The notes below the pieces were generated by a model. The model did not search any database. It was not told the origin of the DNA and saw only the letters and a program-made list of their open reading frames with translations. Source: JAKSCF01 sp028279945 (GTDB taxonomy: Bacteria; Bacillota; Clostridia; Peptostreptococcales; JAAYPU01). Taken from it: a stretch of 44,964 bases of DNA. The position numbers and the translations under genes were made by a program. The stretch is taken from positions 1-44,964 of the forward strand of contig JANQMT010000053.1 of assembly GCA_028279945.1 (NCBI GenBank), given 5' to 3'. The number at the start of each line of letters is the position of its first letter. The first letter of the stretch is position 1. Positions 1 through 8,236 of the stretch are shown here, piece after piece.

Positions 1-131
1 TCTTAGGAATTGACCAAGATGAGGACAAGAGGATAATAAAGCATATGGGTATCTCTACACATATATTTCTAAAGGTAAACTATTTGGAGAAAATACAAAA
101 AAAAAACAAAAGTGAAAAAAGAAAGGATTGA
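1..131 (+). CDS. Possible C-terminal end of an unknown protein (cut by window edge)
   Basis: One frame is open from base 3 to a TGA at 129-131, giving 43 residues that begin LGIDQDEDKRIIKHMGIST and end in a lysine-rich tail. The composition (KRIIKHMGIS) would fit the end of a small DNA-binding or regulatory protein, but this is too short to name. The stop lies just before the ATG at 137, so the next gene could follow it in the same transcript. The frame is open partly because the DNA is AT-rich, so it may be chance. Confidence 0.3.
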   Translation, partial: LGIDQDEDKRIIKHMGISTHIFLKVNYLEKIQKKNKSEKRKD

Positions 132-136
132 TTTTA

Positions 137-847
137 ATGACAAAAATACGTGGATCTAAAAAATTAACATTTTTACTTGTGGCGGTAGCCGTTATGGCGT
201 GCATGAGCATTCAGGCATTTGCTGCTTCTTTGACTGTAGTGGAAATATGGAAACCAAACACACCTTATCAAGCAACATCACCTAATACCGTATATATGGA
301 TCATGATAGTTCTGCTTGGGGGACCACTGGTGATCATATTGAAAAAATTGCTTGGAAGTTCTTTGATCCAGCATATAATCCCGATATTACGACAGCCGGT
401 GCTTGCAAAGCAGCACAGTATGTGGGCAATGACAGCAGCAATCCTTTAGCATATTCTTATGACTTTGATGCTGCTGATATTAAGAGTGATCTGTTAAACG
501 TGCAACCTTATTATTTAGATATTAAAATTGATAAAATCGGTTCTGCAAATTTTGTTGACATGGGCTGCCGTACAGTGTTTCCTGCGACAATGGAAGTTAA
601 AATCCCTGTAACAGATTTGTCTGGTAACGTTACTGTTGCATATGTATCTGGCAGCTGTGATGGCTATGCAAAGCACAAAGCCACAGACTGGAATCAGATA
701 CAGGACAATAATTATGGAGATCCCAATTATCTAGATAATCACCCATATAAAAATCAGTTTGATGTTTTTACTAATACGACTGTACCTGTTGTAAATGGTT
801 ATGTTACATTTACAACAGACCATGGTGGAGAATATTGGATCTATTAA
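137..847 (+). CDS. Secreted protein made of one copy of the cluster's novel domain
   Basis: This is a 236-residue exported protein of unknown function. The ATG at 137 is chosen over the TTG at 128 because GAAAGGA (121-127) sits 9 bases upstream. Residues 1-30 form a typical signal peptide (basic start, hydrophobic core, cut near AFA-AS). The rest is a single short-form copy of the domain shared with the proteins at 1634, 8237, 9934 and 12621. It shows IAWK near the start, then QPYYLDI, a 'GSCDGYAKH' segment, and a final 'HGGEYWIY'. No SLH motif, sortase signal or membrane helix follows, so it should be released or held only by partners. In a ligand-capture system it would occupy the place of a diffusible scavenger, which is inference. 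The protein ends directly after the domain. Confidence 0.8.
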   Translation: MTKIRGSKKLTFLLVAVAVMACMSIQAFAASLTVVEIWKPNTPYQATSPNTVYMDHDSSAWGTTGDHIEKIAWKFFDPAYNPDITTAGACKAAQYVGNDSSNPLAYSYDFDAADIKSDLLNVQPYYLDIKIDKIGSANFVDMGCRTVFPATMEVKIPVTDLSGNVTVAYVSGSCDGYAKHKATDWNQIQDNNYGDPNYLDNHPYKNQFDVFTNTTVPVVNGYVTFTTDHGGEYWIY

Positions 848-900
848 TAATGATTCAATAGAAATAGCCAGAAATATAAAAACCCCCGGATAAAGATTAA

Positions 901-925
901 AGGGCAGGATAAATTATTCTGCCCT
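901..925 (+). terminator. Stem-loop after the secreted protein gene
   Basis: AGGGCAG (901-907) pairs perfectly with CTGCCCT (919-925) across an 11-base loop, about 55 bases after the stop of the gene ending at 847. The following bases (gttgttatg) are only weakly T-rich, so it may be an inefficient terminator or an mRNA-end stabiliser. Confidence 0.45.
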
Positions 926-1021
926 GTTGTTATGCAAAATATTCAATGGAAGTCCATCTGTTTCTGATGGTCCTAAAGCTGGCTAAGGCGTATATTTATT
1001 AAAAATAAAATACAAAAAATC

Positions 1022-1076
1022 TTGACAAGGTTAAGATCAGAATGATAGCATGTTATTGAAAATAAAAATCATTTTC
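1022..1076 (+). promoter_or_regulatory. Candidate sigma-A promoter with overlapping Fur-type box
   Basis: TTGACA at 1022-1027 is followed after 18 bases by TAGCAT (1046-1051; four of six matches to TATAAT). At the expected start site lies GAAAATAAAAATCATTTTC (1058-1076), which matches the classic 19-base Fur box GATAATGATAATCATTATC at 15 of 19 positions. It sits within an inverted repeat with arms TTGAAAAT/ATTTTCAA. A box here would block transcription when iron is plentiful. The nearest gene downstream is the large SLH protein at 1634, leaving a leader of about 570 bases. PerR or Zur could bind a similar site. Confidence 0.5.
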
Positions 1077-1260
1077 AATTGAGTGAAAAAATAAGCGGAT
1101 GTTATTCAGAACAGCAATTAGGTTTTGAATGAAGGTAAGAATGGCTATACAGCTTTAAGTTACCAATACAGGCACTTAGGGGGTGATGATTTAAGAGAAT
1201 CTATTTATACAGATCAAGTATTATTAAGGTGGAATGGATACGGAAAGAAATGATTGGATT

Positions 1261-1308
1261 GGTTCTGTGGGGGAACACTCTTGAATTATTAGGGGTGTTA
1301 TTTTTATT
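1261..1308 (+). repeat. 48-base element, copy 1 (terminator-like hairpin)
   Basis: This element matches 1531-1578 at 43 of 48 positions, exactly 270 bases away. Both copies begin GGTTCTGTGGGGGAACACT and end in a T-rich run. AACACTC (1274-1280) pairs with GGGTGTT (1293-1299, one G-U pair) before TTTTTATT, which looks like an intrinsic terminator or attenuator in the leader of the gene at 1634. A 26-codon hydrophobic frame (1250-1330, starting MIGLVLWGNTLELLG) also crosses it but has no convincing ribosome site. Confidence 0.6.
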
Positions 1309-1342
1309 ATTTAAAAGAAATAACTCTTAATAAAATTAGTAA

Positions 1343-1558
1343 CATGTACATGTATCTTTCGGCCATGACGGGTATGGTGAAATGCAAATAGAGATTAGTA
1401 TTAAAAAAGTAACACAAGGAGTAAATATTGACTTAGAAAAATAATACAAATATGGGTTTGATTTTCAAGAAAATCAAAAAGAACGATTACAAAATGAAGC
1501 AAAATTGAATACAACAAAATACCCGGAACTGGTTCTGTGGGGGAACACTTCTAAATGA
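1343..1558 (+). pseudogene. Possible decayed small reading frame of unknown origin
   Basis: One frame runs 33 codons from 1343 (including HDGYGEMQIEISIKKVTQG), meets TAA at 1442-1444, then continues 37 codons to TGA at 1556-1558, ending in ELVLWGNTSK. The same LVLWGNT residues are encoded in one frame of the first 48-base element, so an old small gene may have been duplicated and decayed here. I do not recognise it. The 848-1633 gap otherwise holds only the stem-loop, the candidate promoter and the twin elements. Confidence 0.25.
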
Positions 1559-1578
1559 TTAGGAGTGTTATTTTTATT
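1531..1578 (+). repeat. 48-base element, copy 2 (terminator-like hairpin)
   Basis: This is the second copy of the element at 1261-1308. AACACT (1544-1549) pairs with AGTGTT (1564-1569), followed by ATTTTTATT. It ends about 45 bases before the ribosome site of the gene at 1634. The pairing is kept although both arms differ from copy 1, which suggests the hairpin matters. Confidence 0.6.
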
Positions 1579-1633
1579 CTTAAATTTTTAAGTTAAAAAA
1601 TTTTATAAAGAAATAACGAAAGGAGAAAAACTA

Positions 1634-4600
1634 TTGAAGTTTTTGAACAACAAAGAAAGCCAATATATGAAAAACTTGTTATCGTTTATGTTGATCCTTG
1701 TCATGCTGTTCAGCATAATGATACCGACTGCATTTGCCCAAGAACAAGAAATTACTATTACAGAAGTCACTGGGGAAGAGCAGATGGTTTTATTTGGGGC
1801 AGCGTCAGAGGGTGAGGGTGTGCGATCAGGGTCTGCTATTGATGTGAGTACTCGATCAGGTCCTGCTTTTTGGACAGATGATCTAACGGTGGAGCCCGAA
1901 GGCTTTGTAACTGACGATGACGGAAACGTGACAATAAGCTCAGCAGAAGGACTGGCATGGATATCAGTGATGACGGGGGGGTTAAACGGTCAGACAGCCG
2001 ACACTTTTGAAGGCAAAACCATTACGTTGACAGATGATATTAATTTGTCGGGAAAACTGTGGACGCCTATAGGAAGGTTTTATAATCAATTTGTAATGGA
2101 TCCATATCCACACGTAGAAGAAATTTCTTTACCTTTTAAGGGCGTTTTTGATGGGAATGATCATATTATTTCCGGCTTGGAAATGTCTACTTTTCCCGAT
2201 GATATTGAGAATAAGCGTTACGGACTATTTGCTATTGCAGAGGGAGCAACTATTAAAAATATATATCTTCAAGATGTAGACATAGATGTATCTGAGGATA
2301 AGGCTGGGAACATTAACATTGCGGTTTTAGGAGGAGAAGTTAAAGATTCGGTTCTGGAAAACTGTATGATAACCGGAAATGTCAAAGGGCCGCATGTATA
2401 CGGACTTGTATATATGTTTTCGGGCAGTATATCCAAATGCGCGTTTTCGGGTACATTGTCGGGGGATTATAATGCGGTAGGGCTAGTAGGTTCTGGAGCG
2501 GGCACAATGGATCAGTGCTATGTAAATGCAGAGATAAATGCTTTAAATGGTGCAAAAGGAATTACCACAGCCTGGAGTGAAGGAACCATTTCTAATTGTT
2601 ATACAACCGGTTCTGTAGAAGGAGAAGAAGGTTGGCGAAACACAGGTATATGTGGTACCTTAGGAGAAAACGGCGTTATAGAAGACTGCTACTCCACAAT
2701 GACCGTCAAGGGTGAAACCCACGTTGGGGGTATTGTAGGAACAATAGATCATCCTTCATCTGTTGTAAGAGGCTGTGTGGCATTAAACGATACTATAACA
2801 GCTGAACGTACCGATGGTATAGAAACTGTCCAAGGGCGTGTTGTAGGCAGTATATATTATGAACCTGAAGTGAAGACAAATTATGCTTATTCAGGCATGA
2901 AAGTATTTTTATCTGTTAGAGAAAAAGGTCATTACCTTAGCGGGATACCGGCGGATGAGCGTATGCCCAGTAAAAAACACGGTGCCGATATAACAGCGGA
3001 GAAACTGGCTGAAAACTGGCCGGTCAACGGCTGGGATACCGATATATGGAGCTTTGAAACCGGCAAGCTGCCTACTTTGAAAAACCTTTCGGATAAAATC
3101 ATCCAAACAGGGGAAATCACCGGACATATCAGCGCAGCTTCAGAGGGAGGCTGGAATATTACTGCCTTTGATGAAGTGACAATGGATATACCTGAAGTCA
3201 CAATAGCCACTTCCGAAGAAGATGTAGCTGCTCTTTTCCCGGATGAGCTGCTTGCCACCAAGGATGGTACAACTGCTGTGCGTATACCTGACATTACATG
3301 GGAGAGCGATGATTATGACGGAAACACAGTGGGTGAATATACCTTTACGGCCGTTCTTCCTGCTGATGGTTATACGACAAGTGCCGATTTACCCACTGCA
3401 AAGGTAAAAGTAGTCCTTAAATATAAGGTTATCTTTGATACTAATGGAGCAGATGAGATTGATTCTTTAGAAGTGGACAATGGAAACCTTATAACTGTCC
3501 CTGCTGAACCTGCGCGTCAAGGCTTTATATTTGAAGGCTGGTATAAGGACGAGGTGTATACTGAGTTATGGGATTTTGATATTGATACGGTGACATCTTC
3601 TGTTACGCTCCATGCCAAGTGGAGCATTGAGAAAGAACAATACGTCTATACTGCCACAGAATCTGGACCGCAGCCTACTCTGGAAGTGACAGAAATGGGC
3701 TTTATGGATACTTTTATTGTCAGCATTTCCAATGTTGAGGGCTATACTACCTATGCTTTGGTGGTGCGACAAGAATCGAAACAAGAAATTGATTTTTCTG
3801 TTCCCGCCGGAGATTACGTTATTGTATATACCGGAACTGATGCGGGGGGTAGAAGCATAAAGGCGGTTGACCAAAATGCCGGGACCACTCCGCAAGAGCT
3901 TAGCTACAAGGGAAATGGAACGGTGGAAGAGCCTTATACCATGCTGGGAAATTTCTATACACAGGACGGTTCAGCGCCATTGCCATTCGGTGTTCCATAC
4001 ATTGACACTACATTCCGCCTATTGAATCTGATAGCAGGCTATGACACGGAAGGCACAAAAGACTATGACACACCCTACAGCGTAAAGTTTGAAGACAGGA
4101 ATGTTTTCGGTTACCAGGGTGATACATCTGGAAAACTGAACGCTTCTATTACCATCGACGGCAGCAGGCTGCTCCCTTGCCATTGGGACGGATGGTTCCG
4201 GTCACCCCGGGCATACGGAGTTGTGTTAAATCCTTCCGATACCGTGATAAACCTCTCGTTTGACGGAGAAGGAGGGCTTAGGGGCCTGGTCGCTCATGTG
4301 CTCTATAATTCTGAAACTTATGCTGAGAGGCGGGCGGCAGCCACTGAAAAATTACAGGCTGTAAGGGATGATGAGAATAGAGTTCTCATGCTGCATACAC
4401 AAACCCGCGACTTTCCCGGTCCTATGACCTACAAACTGGATGTAAGCGGATACTTTGCAGAAGGCGATACGGTAAACATCAACTACCTGCTGGGCGCGGC
4501 CAATGAGGAATGGTATCACGGGATCAATCTTGAAAACGACTATATGCTGGCAATGGAACCCATATATTTTAAAAATAACACCTCTGCTGTGGTAACTGAG

Positions 4601-6862
4601 GGTTACATTACCTTTGACCTGCGCAACGGCGGTTACTTTGAACTGGTGAAACCGGAAGACGATAACAAAGAGACAAAATATGTGGCAGAATTTGCACCGG
4701 AGGTTGCCGACTTAATCTATCCCGGCACCATCTATCCACAGATTTTAAGCGCTCAAAACCAATTTAAAGTGACCAAGCCCGACGATCCTGTAAAGGACGG
4801 GTATAACTTTGAAGGTTGGTACAGTGATAAAGCGCTGACTTCCCAATATGATTTTGAAGCAGAGCTTTCACAAAATATCATTCTTTACCCTAAGTGGACC
4901 AAAATAGATGGCGGCGACGGCGGCTCAGGAACGGAACCCAGCGGTAACACCTATATCGTCACCTTTGAAACGGGAAAAGATCCTGACACAGGCGGATGGA
5001 ATATGAGCATTGAAAGTCAAGAAGTTGAAGAAGGAGACAGGGCTGAAGATCCCGGATTTGCTAGAAGTGGTTATGGTTATCTTGTTCTTGGGTGGTATAC
5101 CGACAGCGGGCTGACAGATGAATATAACTTTAGGGATGAAGTTACATCAGACTTGACATTGTACCCTAAGTGGATGCGATATATATTAAAAAATGATTTA
5201 AAGAAAGACGGCGGTTCCGGTACGGAGAGCGATCCTTATTTGGCACATTTGGCAGACAGCCGACAGTCTAAAATTGCGTGGAAGGCACTCAATGAGCTTG
5301 CCGGTGAATCTGAGTGGTGGAAGGTCTATGTGACAGAAGATAATGACCCGGATGAAGATCTAAGATATCAATGGGTTTTCAATGGAGAGGATATTGAACA
5401 TTGTAATATAGCACAACCGTATTATACAGATATTGATTTTTCAAAGAAACAATCCAATTCCGTACAGGTAGATTTTGAATGGCGTACCGCCATAGAAGGT
5501 AAAGTTTTAGTAAGCATTGATGTTTCTAAATATTTTAAAGATGATACAGAGGTTGAAATATCTTATGTAGAGGACAGCTGTGACGGCATAGTGGTTCATA
5601 CGGATATAAATTCCGACGATTATGATAATACCGGTCACCTGCCTTCAAGCTATTACACCACAAGTACGGCTCAGGTAGATGACGGATTGATTACACTTGA
5701 ATTGACACACGGAGGCAGCTTTTTATTAAAATCAGAGGATGCAGGTATGGATATCGATGAAAAGTCGAGAGTTTCTGTTAAAATCCAACGTGAAGTAGAA
5801 GCGAGAAATGGTACAGCAGATTTTTCAGTGGATGATGAGGAAATTGCTTCAGCCGTGGAGTCGTCTATAGATATGAATGCCGATGCCATCGTTATCGCGC
5901 CGAAGGTTAAGGGTGAAGCTGACAGATTAAGGACAAAACTCAGCAAAGCTGCTTTAGCAAAAATAATTGATAAGACAAAATCTGATCTTGTGTTAGAAAC
6001 AGACATCACAAATGTGGACATATCACAAGATATTTTATCAAAGATCGTAGCAAAAGACGGCAATGAATTTACAATTGATGTTGAAAAAGTTTCCGAAGAA
6101 AAAGTAAAGGTTGAAATCAAGCTGAATAATGATGTGCTCAAAACCATCGGTAACATTAAGATCGGTGTTCCGGCTAAAGGTGCAGGACAGGGTATGGTAG
6201 CTGTATTGGTCAATGAAGACGGCAGTGAAAAAATTATCAAGAAATCCGTACTCAAAGACAGTGAAATGCTGGCTATGATAGACGGTTCTGCAACCGTAAA
6301 ACTTGTAGATAAAACCAGAAACTTTGATGATGTGGATGACAGCTTCTGGGGCAAAGACGCAGTAGGATTTGCAACCTCCCGTGAGCTGTTCCTAGGGGTA
6401 TCGGAAAATGAATTTGGTACCAATGAAGCTATGACACGCAGCATGTTTGCCACTGTGCTTCACCGTCTGGAGGATGCGCCTCAAAGCGGCGATATCTCTT
6501 TTGAAGATGTTGACGAAGACAGCTGGTATGGCGATGCGGTAGCGTGGGCAGCGGAAAACGAGATTGTTAAAGGAACCGGTGATAACTTTAATCCTCAAAG
6601 CAATATTACCCGTGAACAAATTGCGCTAATGTTATATCGTTATGCGGATAGTGTGGGAGTAGATACCGGTGTTCAAGGCGATGTATCCCAGTTTAATGAT
6701 GGGGATGAAATATCCGACTGGGCTTCAGAATCTATGGACTGGATTGTGGGAACAGGTTTAATAAAAGGAAAAGACGGTAATGTTTTAGATCCATCCGGAA
6801 ACGCGACTCGTACAGAGGTAGCAGCTATTTTACAAAGATTTATATCAAGCATAATAATGTAA
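1634..6862 (+). CDS. Large SLH-anchored surface protein with two copies of the novel domain
   Basis: This 1742-residue surface protein starts at a TTG placed 8 bases after AGGAG; the internal ATG at 1667 has no good ribosome site. Residues 12-36 form a signal peptide ending FAQ. Residues ~100-490 carry GLUG-like beta-helix repeats with many CY/CMI turns. Listeria-Bacteroides (Flg_new) repeats ending in KW lie at ~595-663, ~1019-1090 and ~1105-1181. A long copy of the novel domain lies at ~756-1005 (GNGTVEEPY ... YHG ... NGGYFEL) and a short copy at ~1193-1369 (IAWKALN ... SCDGIVVH ... THGGSF). Three SLH repeats at ~1563-1742 should bind secondary cell-wall polymer. The modules suggest a long stalk presenting two ligand or adhesion domains. 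The candidate Fur promoter and twin hairpins lie upstream, and a palindromic hairpin follows. The ligand is unknown. Confidence 0.85.
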   Translation: MKFLNNKESQYMKNLLSFMLILVMLFSIMIPTAFAQEQEITITEVTGEEQMVLFGAASEGEGVRSGSAIDVSTRSGPAFWTDDLTVEPEGFVTDDDGNVTISSAEGLAWISVMTGGLNGQTADTFEGKTITLTDDINLSGKLWTPIGRFYNQFVMDPYPHVEEISLPFKGVFDGNDHIISGLEMSTFPDDIENKRYGLFAIAEGATIKNIYLQDVDIDVSEDKAGNINIAVLGGEVKDSVLENCMITGNVKGPHVYGLVYMFSGSISKCAFSGTLSGDYNAVGLVGSGAGTMDQCYVNAEINALNGAKGITTAWSEGTISNCYTTGSVEGEEGWRNTGICGTLGENGVIEDCYSTMTVKGETHVGGIVGTIDHPSSVVRGCVALNDTITAERTDGIETVQGRVVGSIYYEPEVKTNYAYSGMKVFLSVREKGHYLSGIPADERMPSKKHGADITAEKLAENWPVNGWDTDIWSFETGKLPTLKNLSDKIIQTGEITGHISAASEGGWNITAFDEVTMDIPEVTIATSEEDVAALFPDELLATKDGTTAVRIPDITWESDDYDGNTVGEYTFTAVLPADGYTTSADLPTAKVKVVLKYKVIFDTNGADEIDSLEVDNGNLITVPAEPARQGFIFEGWYKDEVYTELWDFDIDTVTSSVTLHAKWSIEKEQYVYTATESGPQPTLEVTEMGFMDTFIVSISNVEGYTTYALVVRQESKQEIDFSVPAGDYVIVYTGTDAGGRSIKAVDQNAGTTPQELSYKGNGTVEEPYTMLGNFYTQDGSAPLPFGVPYIDTTFRLLNLIAGYDTEGTKDYDTPYSVKFEDRNVFGYQGDTSGKLNASITIDGSRLLPCHWDGWFRSPRAYGVVLNPSDTVINLSFDGEGGLRGLVAHVLYNSETYAERRAAATEKLQAVRDDENRVLMLHTQTRDFPGPMTYKLDVSGYFAEGDTVNINYLLGAANEEWYHGINLENDYMLAMEPIYFKNNTSAVVTEGYITFDLRNGGYFELVKPEDDNKETKYVAEFAPEVADLIYPGTIYPQILSAQNQFKVTKPDDPVKDGYNFEGWYSDKALTSQYDFEAELSQNIILYPKWTKIDGGDGGSGTEPSGNTYIVTFETGKDPDTGGWNMSIESQEVEEGDRAEDPGFARSGYGYLVLGWYTDSGLTDEYNFRDEVTSDLTLYPKWMRYILKNDLKKDGGSGTESDPYLAHLADSRQSKIAWKALNELAGESEWWKVYVTEDNDPDEDLRYQWVFNGEDIEHCNIAQPYYTDIDFSKKQSNSVQVDFEWRTAIEGKVLVSIDVSKYFKDDTEVEISYVEDSCDGIVVHTDINSDDYDNTGHLPSSYYTTSTAQVDDGLITLELTHGGSFLLKSEDAGMDIDEKSRVSVKIQREVEARNGTADFSVDDEEIASAVESSIDMNADAIVIAPKVKGEADRLRTKLSKAALAKIIDKTKSDLVLETDITNVDISQDILSKIVAKDGNEFTIDVEKVSEEKVKVEIKLNNDVLKTIGNIKIGVPAKGAGQGMVAVLVNEDGSEKIIKKSVLKDSEMLAMIDGSATVKLVDKTRNFDDVDDSFWGKDAVGFATSRELFLGVSENEFGTNEAMTRSMFATVLHRLEDAPQSGDISFEDVDEDSWYGDAVAWAAENEIVKGTGDNFNPQSNITREQIALMLYRYADSVGVDTGVQGDVSQFNDGDEISDWASESMDWIVGTGLIKGKDGNVLDPSGNATRTEVAAILQRFISSIIM

Positions 6863-6878
6863 AAATATAATTTAAAAG

Positions 6879-6908
6879 TCTGCACCAATTGGATCCAATT
6901 GGTGCAGA
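6879..6908. terminator. Perfect 30-base palindrome, likely bidirectional hairpin
   Basis: Bases 6879-6908 equal their own reverse complement: arms TCTGCACCAATTG and CAATTGGTGCAGA around GATC. It lies 16 bases after the stop of the large SLH gene, with A-rich DNA before and TTTAG after, so it probably ends that transcript. The T-run is short. A dimeric repressor site is the alternative. Confidence 0.55.
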
Positions 6909-7026
6909 TTTAGAAATCATTCAGTATAAGGATAGGTTGCTGCAATCAAAAATATTTGTTTTGCAGGCAGCCTGTTTCTTACGTTAGCGATGGTGGTTGT
7001 CCAATAGAAAGGAAATGTAAGCAGTG

Positions 7027-8136
7027 ATGAAAAAAATTGCTATTTTATTAATTTCTGTCATTTTAGGACTGAGTTTGGCTGCTTGTCAGAGGGAAATTAA
7101 GGCAGAAAAGCATGTAGCTGAGTCTCAAACTCGATTGATTACGGATATGGCAGGGCGACAGGTAGAAATTCCTAAAAAAATTGAAAAGGTATATTCAACA
7201 GGACAGCCGGGGGTGGTTGCTTTATATACCATTAATCCCGACCTGCTTCTGGGATGGTGTCTAAAACCGGCTAAGGAAGAAGCGGCATATATTCATGCCA
7301 AATATTTAGGACTGCCTGTATTGGGATTAATGCAAGGCAGCAACGATACGGCCAATCGTGAAGAGATTATGCTGCGCTCCCCCGATATGGTTTTAATGAT
7401 GACTTACATCGACCAAGGGACCATTTCAGATGCGGAAGCACTTCAAAAACGGATGGGTATACCTGTAGTCCTTGCGGATTATGCGTTAACCCGAATTCCG
7501 GAAGCCTACCGATTTTTAGGGGATATTTTGTCTCAATCCGAGAGAGCAGAGCTTTTGGCAAGCTACAGCCAAGAGGTGCTGGCCAATGCACAAAAGCAAT
7601 CGGCACTTATCCCCGAAGATGAGCAGCTAAGTGTTTATTATGCTCAAGGCACAAAAGGCCTGCAGACAGCACCCAGGGGTTCCTCACATTCTGAAGTCAT
7701 TGATCTGGTAGGAGGTAAAAATGTGGTCACCCTTCCGGAAGAATCAGATGGCCGGCTTACAGTCAATATGGAGCAGATCCTGTCATGGAACCCTGATATG
7801 GTGATTGCATCCTACACCATGGCCCATGGCACTGTAAAAGGCAACGACAATATGCTGGATATAATCTCTAACGGGCAGGAAGCATGGCATCTGGTTTCAG
7901 CGGTAGAAAACGATAGGGTGTTTAGAACCCCATGTTATCCATACAACTGGCTGGATATGCCGCCTGGGGTAAACCGAATTATCGGTATTTTGTGGATGGG
8001 GAATCTCCTCTATCCCGATTATTTTCCTTTGGAGATTCGAGAGGAAACCCGTAGGTTTTATGAGCTTTTTTATAACAAAGCCTTGACCCATGAGGAACTA
8101 GATATATTGTTAGAGGGCGCCGTTAGAAGGAGATAG
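7027..8136 (+). CDS. ABC importer substrate-binding lipoprotein, iron/cobalamin (FecB/BtuF) type
   Basis: This is the extracytoplasmic binding protein of the importer whose permease and ATPase lie at 18838 and 19884. The ATG at 7027 (GTG at 7024 is possible) follows GAAAGGAAA. The lipobox LAAC places the lipidated cysteine at residue 20. The opening RLITDMAGRQVEIPKKIEKV and the 'SWNPDMVIAS' and 'RIIGILWMGNLLYP' segments are typical of the COG0614 family, which binds ferric siderophores, haem, cobalamin or, in some members, oxyanions. The length of 369 residues fits. The motifs do not define the ligand. About 100 bases separate it from the next domain protein with no clear terminator between, so it is probably the first gene of the 7027-20663 operon. 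Confidence 0.88.
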   Translation: MKKIAILLISVILGLSLAACQREIKAEKHVAESQTRLITDMAGRQVEIPKKIEKVYSTGQPGVVALYTINPDLLLGWCLKPAKEEAAYIHAKYLGLPVLGLMQGSNDTANREEIMLRSPDMVLMMTYIDQGTISDAEALQKRMGIPVVLADYALTRIPEAYRFLGDILSQSERAELLASYSQEVLANAQKQSALIPEDEQLSVYYAQGTKGLQTAPRGSSHSEVIDLVGGKNVVTLPEESDGRLTVNMEQILSWNPDMVIASYTMAHGTVKGNDNMLDIISNGQEAWHLVSAVENDRVFRTPCYPYNWLDMPPGVNRIIGILWMGNLLYPDYFPLEIREETRRFYELFYNKALTHEELDILLEGAVRRR

Positions 8137-8236
8137 ATAATGTGCAGCTTTATCCAATAATGGGATACAGCTTTCAAGGAATACAAAATTAAATGCTCAT
8201 GCATCATCGTGAGTCAAGATGAGGAGATGAAGAGAT

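Noticed and set aside
5671..6453. A 260-codon open frame on the minus strand inside the large SLH gene
   Set aside because: It is a shadow of a clearly real gene: serine- and leucine-rich low-complexity translation, no ribosome site, and the plus strand encodes recognisable pre-SLH and SLH sequence.
1634..6862. Repeats ending in KW taken as further copies of the novel domain
   Set aside because: They are about 70 residues with the FxGWYxD...LYPKW pattern of Listeria-Bacteroides (Flg_new) repeats, a known stalk module.
6863..8236. Cobalamin riboswitch before the binding lipoprotein or the next gene
   Set aside because: No B12-box-like sequence (GCCACTG with AGGGAA and GGTG context) was found in either gap, so the sequence gives no support for corrinoid control.
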